The translations under genes and the position numbers were made by a program. From contig NC_064034.1 in assembly GCF_932526225.1 (NCBI RefSeq), positions 12,288,887 through 12,352,886 on the forward strand: a DNA stretch of 64,000 bases, in the 5' to 3' direction. Position 1 is the first letter of the stretch; every line of letters starts with the position of its first letter. The stretch is from Nematostella vectensis. Taxonomy: Eukaryota > Cnidaria > Anthozoa > Actiniaria > Edwardsiidae. Under the pieces are notes generated by a model. That model made no database searches. It saw nothing but the letters and a program-made list of their open reading frames with translations, and was not told the DNA's origin. Of the stretch, positions 12,748-26,099 are shown in pieces.

Positions 12748-15700
12748 ATGAAAATAAGAAAGATTGAGGTCCCTGCTGCGGAAGTTATCGACGGATATGC
12801 AGTAAGTTGCGATAGTAATCGAAATACAGTATGCTACATTTGCAATAAGTAACTTTTTCTGGGTCTAGATAAAAGAAGTCGCTCTGCTTTTTAAGTTATA
12901 GTATACTTGATTTTTCATGTTCTTTCTTCGAATACTTGGAAACAGGTTAAACCTCGGCTAATATCATGCTTTAGTGCGAGCAATTGTGGCAATACTTATG
13001 TAGACTCACACTTATTTTAGAGTTGCGTTTAAGTTTTTTTATGTTTTCTAAGTTCTTATTCGTTCCATCAGGTGTACTATGTAGAGGTATTTATCACAGA
13101 GTACTCTTGGCTTGTCAGAAAAAGATATCGCGAATTCCGTGAATTGCATGACAAGGTAATTGTTCTTAAAACTATGCACAGGCAACCCGCATACCTTTTT
13201 CTAAATACCTTTTCAAGCTGCGCCAACATTACTGACCCATCAGTATTGCAGCAGCGTAGCCAGGATTTTAACAGGAGGGGGCCAATAGGTCCTATCAAGG
13301 CATTTTCTCCTGTTTTTTAGATAATGTCTCATACATTTACTGTATTTTTGGCTGCTGGAAGGGGGGGCCTGGGCCCCCTGGGCCACCCCCCTGGCTACGC
13401 CCCTGTATTGGTGCTATTTGAACACCATGTTAGGATTTCCTTTGTCTTGTTGTTAACCACCAAAACAATCGTAGTAGTACAAAGTAGTAGTACCATCAAT
13501 GCTGGCTGTTGTTGGTTCCTGCTTTCACAGGTCTTAGGTATTGAAAACTTGTATTGATTTATTTGCAAAAGAATGGAAAGATAAAAATGATACCATTGTA
13601 AGAAGAAAAATTGTATGCAAAATTTCCAATAACAGTTGCAGCTACAGTCTACAGTATTTTTTTTCTTTCGTTTTTTCTTTTTTGTGTTGATTTATATTTT
13701 TTGCACAAATTAATGCCTAATAATTATAGACATCCTCATCAAATTAGTTTGATAATGCAACATTGCTGTTATGCCTGCAAATGCAGCCAAAAACATTTTT
13801 CAAACTATCATTCTCTTTATAATTATCAACTCTCTTTTTTAATAAATTGTTATGTTTTATATCCTACAGCTTGTAAAAGAATACCACATCGACCAGTCTC
13901 TGCTTCCTCCAAAGAAGTATTTTGGTAACCTCGACCCAGATTATATTGAGACCAGGCGACTGCTTCTGGAAATTTACCTTCACAAGTTGCTTGAGAAGTT
14001 TGAGGACAATTTGCCTGATCAACTAGATAATTTCCTTGAAGGGTTCAAATATGTAAGAGTTTAAGCCTTATTTTTAATTAAGAATGTATTATAGGTCGTT
14101 GTACTATGCACTATGATGTAGTAATGCTTTGTAAAGGAGCAAGTAAATCTAGTACAAGTCATGTCTGCGTCCTAATTGCCTAATGGTTAGGAAATCACAC
14201 AATTTAAAAGTAAGAAAGCATGTGAACAAAGAACTTTTGAGGCTATTTGTATGCCCTGTATCTGGCAAGGGAATGTCATGTTGTTTCTAAAAAGACTGAA
14301 GGATTTCATACTTCTCATAATTTATCTTCTTGTTATTTAGGATGTTTGCGGTGTAACCTACAACTTGGCAAAAGAGCTTTTTGAGACAGGTAAAAAGAAC
14401 TCCTACATTGTTGTCATTTAGCAGTGCTCCCTGCTTGCAAAGTCAACCTAAAGGAGATGTTTTATATATTATAGGGGACAAGATACTTCTGGACAAACAG
14501 CCATACACCTTCACACCCCTACAGCTGTACTGTATCACTAAAAGACTGGCTTTACCAGTGCCAACATGTGGTATGCTGTTACCAGATGCTAGTAGTAGTA
14601 AGTTAAAAAAAGCACCAGTCTTCCTTGCCCCCAAAATCCTGCACAATTTCACTTTTTCTCTCCCTGCAAGGGGACATGCTGCTCTGATAGTCAACAGGAG
14701 CAGTTGAATCCCCTTACACCCCCTCCTCTTAACACCACCACGCTCTCGACCCCCTATGTATCAGTAACCCTTTCCTTAACTGAGTATTGAAACTTCTGTT
14801 GGCAGCTACAATCAATTTTATTTTTTTCAGAGCTTTATTTTATAACTTTATGTCATTGAAATAAAATATTGTTGTCCATGTACTTCTTCCTTACAGATGT
14901 CCATAACATCCATGCAGAGATTGGAAATTTGTATGATTTCATTCAAAATCTTTCCCATCTCAAGGTAAGACTACACTTCCCTTTGGTATTTATATATGGC
15001 ATTTTTTTAGACTTTTATCTCTCTTGTACCATTTTATTACAATACAGTAAAAAGGCATGTTGTGCATTTTTGTGCATTTCAGATTGTTGGAAAGGGTCAG
15101 CAGTTCCATCTGAGTGATAATGTGGATTTCAAATATGACCTGTCGCTGTTTAAATCCCTCTCAAACCTTGAGGTCAGTAATAGCATTGGCAATTAGATAA
15201 GCTATGCCAATAATGAAAACAAGCTGCAAAAGTCTTTTGAAAAACACCCAAATGTCCAAGCCAGGCTTCAAACTAGTGATGCAGGCTTGTAAGGTCAACT
15301 GTGCTAAAACAATCACCCCATAATTTTTTAGTTTAAGGTATTTGCTAACCAGTTGACTTGTGCGTAGGTGAGCTGCATTGAAATGGAAGCTGTACAAGGC
15401 TTGTGTCAACTTTTGACCCAACTGAAATCACTCACAGTTCATCAGTCTGCTCATCTTCTTAAGGCAAGGATCCCTCACACAACATGGAATTTGTTTACCC
15501 CGATAGGAACAACAAGTGTTGTGGAAAAAGCCTCTTGTCTCATCCAAAATGCCAATCCAATGTATAGATCCACTCATTATCAATCTATTATTGTCATCCT
15601 AAAAGTTACAGTATGTTTAAGGCTAGAACTTAGGTGTAAGGAGAGCACCATGGGTAAAGAAAGAGGCAAACTATGCAATGAAGTTCCTGTGGTCTCCAGG

Positions 15701-18700
15701 AGATTCCTTTGGGTGTGCTGTACCTCCATTCTTTTTGTCACTAGAGCCACTGATTGGTCGAGCATGGGATTTGAAATTTGTCATTTAAGCAAATATGAGG
15801 GCTGACGCGAAAATGTACCTTAGGGTTTTCCACAAGTTTGGCCAAACAATGATCACGCCTCAATAAGAGAGAGCTGGCACCTATCTTGCGGTACACTCAC
15901 GACTCAACAACGGAAAGCCTTGTAACTAGGTAAACACAACTCACGGGTTGTATCTTATAAACAACACGGAATAGCGACTAACAAGTCGATCTTAGTCGGC
16001 ACAACACTTTTTTCAGTATGACGATTTTTTTGACACAGCAAGGAGGGTAGACAAGTCTAGGTAACGGCCTTTTCGCTCTAAGGTACGTTTTCGAGTAAGT
16101 CGTCACAAATGTTTTTTTAGGGTCTTGTACTGTACTTATCTAGAAGTCTCCACAGATTTTAAATATATATAGATATATATATTAATCAGCTCCGTCTCTA
16201 GGCAAATACTAACTATAAATTATGTGTAGGATGTGCTTGTGGACGACAAGGTCTGGGAGCAGGGTGTTCTTGAGACTGTAAGAACAGATGGAAGCTCCTA
16301 TCTCACTCCTAACTCTAATTTCCATACCTGGACAGACATCAGGATGGCTGACTTTAGCAACAACCATTTTCCCTACATAGATGAGTCTGTGGTAATTTTG
16401 CACTAGGGTGTTTATGTTAGGCTAGGGTGTTTATGTTAGGCTAAGGTGTATATGTTGGGCTATATGCTGTTATTTTGGGCTAGGGTGGTTATGTTGGGCT
16501 AGGTAGGGTGTTATGTTGGGCTAGCATATTTAAGTTGGACTATATTATGTTATTTTCGGCTAAGGTGGTTACTGTATGTTGGGCTAGGGTGTTAATGTTT
16601 GGCTAGGAGGTTATGGGCTAGGGTGTTATTTTGGGCTAGGGTGGTTATGTTGGGCTAAGGTGTAATGTCCGGCTAGGGTGTTATGTTGGGCTACGGGTGT
16701 AATGTAGTTAAGTTGGACCTGTTGCAAGGGAATGTGCACTGTTCTCTTCTTGAAAAGCATCTTGATGCTTGTATGAGTAGCATTAAAAGCCGCATTGTCA
16801 CCAGTTTACTTCCGGTCGATTACTTAACAATATCCGATGATTTTTAACGGAAAACGCGAAGATGCGAAAAATATTTCAAAATATTGAAAGCAGTGTGTCT
16901 ATTGGAAGTTTCTTTGATGATGTGACAGATAATTTAGAGCGAATGCCTGTTTAATATCTCGGATTCTAATAGATTCTTTTGTATTTTGACGGTTGAGGTT
17001 TCCGTCGGACCTCCGTAAGTAACCTGGTGACAATGCGGCTTTAAGCTGTTTTGTATCTGTTTCAGTCTCTGTTGCCCAACATTGAGTCTCTGAACTTGAG
17101 CCACAACTGCATTGAGGAGATAAATCATCTGGAGGTGAGATATGTACAGTCTACCGTGTAGACGGCACTGTACAGAGCATAAAATCTTAATTTCAGACAA
17201 CTGCATTGAGGAGATAAATCATCTGGAGGTGAGAGATGTACAGTCTACCGTATAGACGGCACTGTACAGAGCATAAAATTCTCAATTTAAGACAACTGCA
17301 TTGAGGAGATAAATCATCTGGAGGTGAGAGATGTACAGCCTACCGTGTAGACGGCACTGTACAGACTATAAAATCTCAATTTCAGACAACTGCATTGAGG
17401 AGATAAATCATCTGGAGGTGAGAGATGTACAGTCTACCGTGTAGACGGCACTGTACAGAGCATAAAATCTCAGTTTCAAACCCCCATTTTAGCTCTTCTA
17501 TCCAGTTCCAATCACTTTGAACCCTAAGTTTGCGTAAGAGTTTGAATCTTTTTTCGTTTTTTAAGAGTTTGTCTGAGCTGGAAGTCCTGGACCTCTCTCA
17601 CAACAAGCTGCGAGCAATCCCAACTAATCTAAACGCTAAATTGGGAAACATTCGAAAACTGAATCTGGCCAACAACCAGCTCAGTTGCGTGGATGGTAAG
17701 CCCGAAAAGATGAACTCACTGCTGATTGGATACTTACTGTCAAGGGAGGTGCTATGTGATTCTCAGAACCACGACTCCGTTTATTGTGCTTGTGAATCTA
17801 TGTGATGGTGTCACGAATTCAAATAAACTCCCCGATATATCAGCCTTTTTAACTAAAAATTTTGTTTGGCCAATTAGCGACACTAAAAAACCACGTGACT
17901 TTTTGGGTGGCAAACTTGTAATAAAAACAACATCAAGCAAATTTTTTAGCTCCCTGCGAATCAACCAGAGAGTTTCTATTTTCGAAAGGGCTTATTTTTA
18001 TTTTCTCTGACGCCGCAGCTGCAGCCGTTACAGTGTTTATTTCGCGCGTTTTTGCAACCCAAAAAGTCACGTGATTTGTAATTGCAATTCGCTTATTGCA
18101 AGGGTTTGGAAATTCGGGTGGGTAATTATCTGGAAATATTCTCTCCCTGGAGGGGGAGGGGGTGGGAATCTTGCAGTGTAAAGAAATTGATGTACACATA
18201 TTTTTCTTCAAAGGATTAGAGAAACTCTACTCTTTGGTGGAATTGGATCTTCGCAGTAACTTGTTGACAGAGGTATGAATGCTGTTACCAGTTACCCGTA
18301 ACGTGTCTTTCCAGTGCCTCGTGGCCCTGTCAGTTACTTTCATTGGGAGCTCCTTACAACTATATAAACCCGCCTCACCTTTTTTTTATAGCGTTGTTCT
18401 CCGAATTGTCTGGGGCTCTTTCGCTTTGTTTTATTTTCCCATCTAGCGCCCAGGACATTTCTTTTCTCTGTATATTACTGATATCTCGCTTTAATTTTTC
18501 GCATTTTTTTTTTTGTAAATGCTTGTTTTAGCGCCCGCTTTGAATAAGAGCCCCCTCCCGTCCCCCAAAATGAAGAACGACGAAACGCAATGCTTTAAGC
18601 TTTCGCGAGTTCCACTTTATCATCAAACAACGAAATATTCGTTGGAGTTGTTTATATTCAAACTCTTACTGATCGATGATTTAGCTTGACAAATGTTCAT

Positions 18701-21700
18701 ATAGAGCTGTAAGCTTCCCACTTCCGTGATTAGCGCACCCTCGCGATTCAAACAATTATATTGTGTATGGGATGACTTTGTTTCTCTGTTCCCTGTCTCT
18801 ATTAGGTCAGCAGCGTTGTTCTTATTGGCGATTTACCCTGTCTAGAGAACCTACATCTGGAGGGAAATCCGCTGACCAAGGAGAGTAGTTATCGCGTGCG
18901 CGTACTGTCCGGATTTGGGGAACGAGCACGGCTGGTATGGTATATAGCATAACTACTTTCATTAACGTTCAGACTAGGCGGTGGAGATTGATTAGTAGGG
19001 GGTGGAAGTTATCTTATCTTTTAAATTCAAATAAAAATTAAGTCAAATTAAAAAAAAAATAGCTGGCGCTCGGTAGATAATAGGTGAGTGCAACCTATTT
19101 CAATTTAGGTTGCACTCAGAATAATAGTGGCTTCCAGACACAAGGATTCGACAGAGCAAAATAATGGCAAGTTTTACCAAAATAAGGTCTGGTTAACTTC
19201 GGTAAGGTTGAATTTTTGCATAGCGGTTCCTTATGTTATTTAAACCAACATATCAAAAAGTGTTTTTTTCTAATGAATTCGTCTTCGAGATATGAGGCTT
19301 GAAGTGCAATTTTCAAATGTTTAAAGTATGAATTCTCCTCCTTTTTAGGGAGAAGTCGGGCTCTGATCAGAAATTAAGCCAACTTTGCTCGCTAATATCT
19401 AAATTTCATATCTTCTAAATTTCTTTAAAATTTGGAATTAAGCTTTTAGTGATAGGAACTTCTTGTATGCGGAACCTTGAGCTTATATATTAAGAATTAG
19501 AAAATTTCATGTCATTTTTTCCCTCTGTCCAAGGATTCACCCTCTTACACATTACCTGTGAACCACTGCGGGTTACGACGCATGGGTGCCTTTGGCGACT
19601 TGTTTTGTGAGGAAGCTTTAAATAGCGGCACGATTGGAGATATTTGAAGAGCCCTTCTCAGCCACACCTTTCTTATTGTTTTCAACAAATATCGGAAGAC
19701 AAATTATGAGTAGACATCTCAAAGTAATCACCTAAAAATTAAATCTTATGCTTTGTCTTCCGCATTCAATCGAAAATATCACAACAACTTTCCCAAGTCA
19801 GCCGATGGAAATGGATTCTTTCTCAGACTTACGGTACTTTGACAGGATTATAAAATGGTGGTGGACAGTGGCTCTTGAACTTGATAATGAACACCCTCCC
19901 TGTTCTATGCCAGGTGTCGCTCGATGGCCAGCCTCCGTCAGACCGAGAGATGAAGAAGGTGTCCGAGCTGCTGAGCAGAGAGCAGGATTTTGAGATCATC
20001 AACATACCTCAGTCTGACCCGTCTACGAGCACCAAGAAGGCAGTTAAGAAGGGCGCAAAGAAGGTAGAAAGATAATCCAAAATCATCTGATTAAGTTCAA
20101 AAGATACCTTACATGTTACTATCTCCCAGTAAGAGCAGTCATACTGTTTTATTTTTTTTTTATTTATTTTTTATCTTTAACCTAAGGTCGTTTACCACTA
20201 CCCTTTCACACGCTTTTTTCCCGTCTTGATGTAAAAGGTTGTATTTTTTTCCAGAAGAATGTTGATCGGATCATCGAGCTGGAAGGATCAAAGAATCCGA
20301 CCTCCGGGTTAACAGGTGGGCAAGATAGCTCCCGAATACCTGTGTTTGAACTCTATTTGAGGGGGGGGGGGGGGCTTCAAGCGCTACATAACATTATTTG
20401 TGCACGGATAGTAGACGGAATACAGCTTAGAAAAGGTCTCTCTGTGAATTAGCATCGGTTTATGTTTGTGTTTACTTTTATCTCTACATGGCTCTTAACA
20501 CTCTCTTATTCATTTTTAAATCATGCTGTACCAGATTCGTTTGAAGTGGACGAAAGTGATGCAGAGTTCCGTTCACGAGTGGAAAAGATTCGTCTGCTTG
20601 GAGGAGAAAAGTGGCTGACGATGCTCGGCGAGATACAATCCGATGAGGTAGACCCGAAATCACCTGATTGTGGTTGCAAACTTGGCTGTCAACTGTTTTA
20701 CAAGAAAAAAAAATGTATCGCTTTTTGCAGTGCTCTTGATTAATGGTTTGTTCAGTTGATCTATTTTATGCGATAAAAAAGAAATCTTTTAGATAAGGGT
20801 TTGGTGGGCTGATGGTTGTGGTGGGGGGAGGGGGGGGGGGGTGGTGTAGGGTGAGGGGCAGGGGTGACCAAGATACAATTTCCTTTTTTAATTGGGGAGG
20901 GTTAGGAGATGGGTCGATAGTGGTACTCCAGAGCTACACCCAGCCATTTTCAACAATGTCGATATTTTTCTGCAGGCATCGGCAAGGTCCAGCTGCCCAG
21001 ACATGGAGCAAAAGCCCTCCAAGGAAGTGACATCGCCACCTGACCGGCCTGACGCCAATGAAACCCCAGAAAATCATGCCAGTGGCAACCAGCTTCGTGT
21101 TGAATCCAGCAGCCAGGAAAACGACGTCTCATCACGCAGCGACTCCTTCACCAGCGTTGCCAAGGTTACCCCACTAATATCTCTTTGTGTTCGCTTTGAA
21201 TTTTACTCTTCCCCTCTATTTGTTTTGAGAAGTTTTTTTTCTGGATTCGACTCGTGTGAACCAAGCCTTAAAGGCTACAGAAGTCAATGCAAAAAAAAAA
21301 AGAAGACAGTAACATTAGGGCCAACTTTACTGGCGAGACGCTGGCCGAGAATGCTGGCGCTGTTCTTGGAGGTGCTGTAAACATTTCGCCAACATTTCTT
21401 TGCTCTCGTGCTCAGAAAAATAGAGCGGTGACAGCAATGCTGGTTGATATGTTGGTGCTGTTTGCACGGGCTTAAAGATATAAATGCGCTATGTATATTT
21501 AGACCCAGCTTACAATACACGCACGGCTCAATTTAAATTTTAGAATAGAAAAATGCAGGGTGTATTTTTTATAGGAGTTTGAATGTACAAAAGATAAACA
21601 AAACATTGTCACCCAAATCAAACCAATCAAGCATTTTTTCCCCACGACTTATAGCTCACCTTTATCCAAACCTTTTTACAGGTATCCGGTGTCGGGACCG

Positions 21701-24700
21701 GGGGGCCTAGTACCGAGCCACCCAGACTGCATTTCGGGTTCACGTGTGAATTGGAGGAGCTTATCCGCGAGAATTTAGAGCGCGACCTGCAAATGTATGT
21801 AACGGAAGAATGTTGCAAACCATCATCGGATATTTTTCTTGTTCATTGTTATCTGGCGCTCGTTTCTCGAAACAGAATTCTTAGGCCCGTAAATTTTATT
21901 TGTCTTTTGAAAGCTGACTTTCTAATTTTGAAAATTTTTTTTATCGTAAAAATGTTGTATGTCTACGGAATCTTGCTTGTGTGGTTGTGAATTTTGGTAT
22001 TTACCAAACCTCACGGACCTGGGTGTTTTTTATAAGGAACTTTCTCAGGACTCGGGGCTCTCCCGAGGCTCCTCGGGCTTCAGTAAAACGTTGGGCGTAA
22101 ATATTTGGAAATTCCAAAGGCGCAAAAATATTTTCCGAGAAGCAAGCGCCTTTATAGAAAGAAAATTTTGTGGTCCTTTGACATCCAAACGCTTTTTTTT
22201 AGCACATCCGGCACTTACATGGTGGAGGTGGCCAGTGCAACCGCTGGGCAGTGGGAGGAACGAATGGTGGGCGTGGACCTGTGTAAGGGCTTGATCCTCG
22301 AGATTGTTATTGCGTCTGGCAGGACTTGCGCCAGACATAAGCTAGGTACAAAATTAATGTTTCCCTTCGCTTCCAGTTTAAGCTTGTTTGGTCACGGACA
22401 GACGCTTTGCATTACGTTTCTCTCTTTTTCTCCTAGCCCCATTCTATGTGTTGTATGTTAAAGAGCCCCATTCTATGTGTTGTATGTTAAAGAGCCCCAT
22501 TCTATGTGTTGTATGTTAAAGCACTAGCTCATCACTCTTTAGGTAAATTGCCATGCTTTTTCTCCGAAATATCCCCTCAATCACTCTTTTTTGTTCCTGT
22601 TTTCTGTCCATTACATCTCCTTGTTCTGTAACCGCCTGTTTGCCCCTGTGATTGTGAAGTAACTATCACAAAATATATTCATACCCTCCATTACTAACTT
22701 AGATTTTGCGTTACGACGGAAAAACGCCTTTGGTTCTCACCTGTATTCAAGTAAAACCTCTTTCATTTGCAGACGACGTAAGCAGTGTGGATATATTGGA
22801 CTTCCAGGGCTCTTACCACATTGACATCCAGGACACATACTCCAAGGAGTGGCGGCGTCATCGCGCAGTACTGCCAGCGGATCACAGTCAGACAAAGGAC
22901 TACCGACAGGTCGCTCGTTACCGCATGCGCTCCATTCGGGATGCCGCTGAACTATTTGTATTGTTGTATAAGTTTATTACCAAGAGCTGGGAGAGGTGAG
23001 GTGTAAATGTCTTTGAAGTAATTTTGTTTTTCTTACCCTTATTAAGAAATTATTTTTTCAGCTCTAATTGCATTGGGTCTAGTACCACCACTACCGACTC
23101 CTCAAGTAAACTTACTGATGCAAAACGCGAACGATGGGCCAATCCACTCGGTGTTCCCGATCACGTGCTAGACACATTCTTTGAAGAGTTCCTTCACAAA
23201 GAAGCTCGGCAAGAAAAAAAGAGAGAAGAGGGTGTAACCGCTGTCCTAAGTTGCCATGACGGCAAAGATCGCGTGCGCAGTTCAAGGATCCACAGCATTT
23301 ACCAGGCGTTACATGCTGATTTTATCCACGCAGGAGCACTCAAACACGACAGGTATAAGGAGGACCTTCTTTTAATACACTGCCAGCTTTTTGCCACCCT
23401 CGTGTTTTGCTACAGATTTTTTTTAAAGAGTTTGTATATCCTAATAAGAATTCGAGGATTTTTTCTCTCTTTTGTCTGCCCCCCAACGGTCACAGGAGCA
23501 TTGCATTTTTTCCCCTTTTTTACCAAAAATGTATCTGATTTCCATCTACGTCACTTTTCTTTTGCAAAATAATTGACATTTTAAGGTTTTAATTTAATTA
23601 AAATTTAATTTAATTAAAATTTAATTTAATTGAAATTTAATTTTGATTTTATTTAATTTTAATTTAATTAAAATTTTTGATGTACTTAGCTTTGTGTCTA
23701 TGTTTGTTTGCATTGTTAGATTGAGCTTAGAGACAGAGAGCGTTCGACTAGCGATCTGGGTTGGCTGCCTCCCGTACGCCTTCCCAGAACATGAGCTTCC
23801 CGTCTGTCTAATGATGACTCAAGTAAACATCTTTCTCTTCCACCTTTTTCACTCCAATTCTCCCGTCGCCATCAAGTCCCTCCGCATCTCCACTGACCTG
23901 CACCAAGTGATGAAGTGCTTCTACAGCATGCCTGTGCGTTCTCTTAACCAAGTGGTGATGGGATTATACGATCAAGGTTTCAGACTAGAAGTCAAGTCAG
24001 ACGGGCCGCAAGGAACTTTCACATTTCTTACTCGGGATTCGGAGAAAACTGGACTTTTCCTCGAAAGACTTTATGAGGCGTTAGGGGAGTCGAGTGATGA
24101 CGAGAACTCGTTGTTTCACCGAAGAGTTAGCTTCAAGTCCAAGATTTCGACAATGCCCTCCTTTATTTTCCCCGATGAGAAGAAAATTGAGACACTTAAA
24201 ACCGGGCTGAATAAAGCTGTCGATGATGGCTCGAGAAATGAAGACATGCTAATGTACACCATTGTCCGAGAGCTGCCCGACATTAGCACGACTGAAGACC
24301 GAGACAAAGGGATGCTCACGAGAAGGCTCCGTAGTTTAATCGTGATGAATTCGAGGATCTTCTTGTGTGACGAAGATCACGTGCACTGGCCTCTCCCAAG
24401 TTTCGTGCGTGCCCAGCCTTCCACGCCACAATGGGTTGTTTCCAAATGGCAAGATATTAATAAGATCATTGGCATTGAAGTATTCCAGTTGCAGAACTCT
24501 AGTGAGTTCGTGGGAATGTTTGGTCTGTCGCTGATGTTCGATGATGATGATGTTGCTGATGAGACGACAGAAGGTATGCCCCAAACAACATCTTCGCCAA
24601 ACTGCTGGAACCTCGTCTTTAGATCTTTGGACGAGAGAGAACAGCTGCAACGGTCTTTGTCTCAAGTGTGGAAAGACCATTTCGAGGCTGACCTCAATAT

Positions 24701-26024
24701 CACCACAAGTACCCATCCACGAATCCTGACATTGCACTCAGACAACCAAAGCACTGACCTGTTAGGCTTCCACGACTCTTGTTCTTCGGTGAAGTCGGTC
24801 ACGCCAGTTGGCACGCCTGTCGAGAGCACCTTTAAAAAGACGCATCGCAGGGTCGGCTCAGATACTTTACCGATATTCAGGTCTGCGGAATTGGAATGTT
24901 TCGAGTCACTTGTGGCACTTGATCGGAAATCTTTGGATAACTTTTTCCGGAAGCACATTTTGCACAAGACTTCCGGTGAGCAGGACACGTTGTTGCACGT
25001 TCTTTGGACGGGATGTATCCCCTATAAATTCCCCTCCTTTGAGATTCAGAGCTGCGTGTTGTTGAGTAACGTAAAGGTGTACATTCTCGTCGACTTTGAA
25101 CACAAGGGTCTCTTGAGCAACAGGAGTTGTATTAAATTGCGAGGTGCGGAAAGCAACCAGAGTAAGGCAATCTACTTTAAAAGTGTCTCGATCAAGGACT
25201 TAAAGCAGGTTTGCGTTGGACTTTTTGATCAGACGGTTCGTCTTGAAGGGGGATCTCCAGACGACACCTTCACCCTAGTTACCAGAGATTTCAACCTCAC
25301 AAGTGCGTTCCTGGAGTGTCTGCACACTGTTCTGGCATCGGAGCAAAATCCCTCTTCAGCAAAGAAGGTGGACTCCTCGCCAAAGAGTATCTATGACTCC
25401 CACGCCGTGGAGGCGGACCGGGGTGCTGATATCCTAAATGGAGTTAAGTTTGTATATCCTTGTGATGACACTCTGGAAATCCTCAAAGACTCTATCGCCA
25501 AGTTCAGCCAAGAATCGGACTTCTGTACCGCATTACAAGACGTAACCATCCTCGTGTATCTATTAGTGTTTCACGTTGTAAAGGACGACGCGGAGGAGCC
25601 CAAGACTCTAGTGATAATGGATCGTTCATTGTGCCTTTGTGTTGAGGACCACGTCCACTACCCACTGACTCTCTTCGCGACGGGTCTCCCAGAGAACCCT
25701 CAACACCGTGTGTGGGACGTCCGAGACGTAGAGAACCTTTCCCGCGTCGAGTTTACTGACTTTAACTCCTGTAGCTTTACGCTGGTGTTTTCAGACACAA
25801 CGCCGAAGTTCCAGGATGAGCATGAGGATTTTGACTCGGCGAGTATGGGGGAGCTTTGTGTAATCACGCATTTTATGGCCGAGAACCCTGGTGAGACTAC
25901 GTGGAAGATTATTGCTCCAACGTATGAGGAAAAGGAGAAGGCCTTGAACTTGATTTGCAAGCTATGGGGTGACATCCGTGGCGGGGTATTGCCAGTTGTG
26001 AAGGCCGTGACTTTAAGGCTATAG
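12748..26024 (+). CDS. NISCH: Nischarin (PX domain + leucine-rich repeats), complete, 22 coding exons
   Basis: Cytosolic/endosomal scaffold that in vertebrates binds integrin alpha5, PAK and Rac and inhibits cell migration. Exons: 12748-12801, 13072-13155, 13870-14052, 14341-14389, 14475-14597, 14897-14964, 15083-15172, 15368-15463, 16230-16391, 17066-17134, 17566-17695, 18214-18272, 18806-18934, 19914-20063, 20255-20315, 20535-20647, 20976-21164, 21682-21794, 22203-22345, 22773-22995, 23062-23352 and 23720-26024. All phases match and lengths total 4884 nt (1627 residues). A PX domain fills residues 8-125 ([13 protein letters not shown], then [11 protein letters not shown], a phosphoinositide-binding pattern). 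Leucine-rich repeats span about 300-435 ([57 protein letters not shown]). The large last exon encodes the C-terminal region with two similar halves ('[15 protein letters not shown]', '[15 protein letters not shown]'). Intron 8 uses a GC donor. The start ATG has A at -3. Confidence 0.93.
13246..13410. mobile_element. MITE in a nischarin intron with TATTG target duplication
   Basis: Termini CAGCAGCGTAGCCAGG and CCTGGCTACGCCCCTG are near-perfect inverted repeats; TATTG flanks both sides. It is about 155 bp long with a G/C-run centre and no coding potential. The termini differ from the CAGGGCCGTAGCAGG family, so it may be a second family. Confidence 0.7.
15464..15472 (+). other. GC-type 5' splice site of nischarin intron 8
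   Basis: The exon ends ...CTTCTTAAG at 15463 and the intron starts GCAAGG instead of GT. The next exon at 16230 continues in phase 0 (LLK then DVLVDD). The otherwise perfect match AAG|GCAAGG is the usual context of GC-AG introns. Confidence 0.8.
16392..16720 (+). repeat. About 20-bp minisatellite in nischarin intron 9
   Basis: Irregular repeats of GGGTGTTTATGTTGGGCTA begin directly at the donor of the exon ending 16391. Unit length varies from 15 to 22 bp. Noncoding. Confidence 0.85.
17103..17478 (+). repeat. Four copies of a 94-95 bp unit containing the tail of an LRR exon and its donor
   Basis: The last 32 nt of the exon 17066-17134 (ACAACTGCATTGAGGAGATA...) plus GTGAGA and about 60 nt of intron recur at 17197, 17292 and 17386. 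In copies two and four the 32 nt follow TTTCAG, in copy three TTTAAG, so each looks like a small exon with both splice sites. Inserted after the true exon (phase 0) the 32 nt would read into TAA, so they are pseudoexons at best. Confidence 0.9.
22436..22520 (+). repeat. Three tandem copies of a 29-30 bp unit
   Basis: AGCCCCATTCTATGTGTTG followed by TATGTTAAAG is repeated three times in the nischarin intron after 22345. Noncoding. Confidence 0.85.
23585..23690 (+). repeat. AT-rich simple repeat upstream of the last nischarin exon
   Basis: Repeats of TTTAATTTAATTAAAA just before the acceptor at 23719. Low complexity. Confidence 0.8.
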
Positions 26025-26099
26025 TGTCTTTGCATGAATAACTGCTGTAAGCAGACAGTACCAGCTTAGCCCTACTTTTTTAATTTCGGGCCGTATGCT

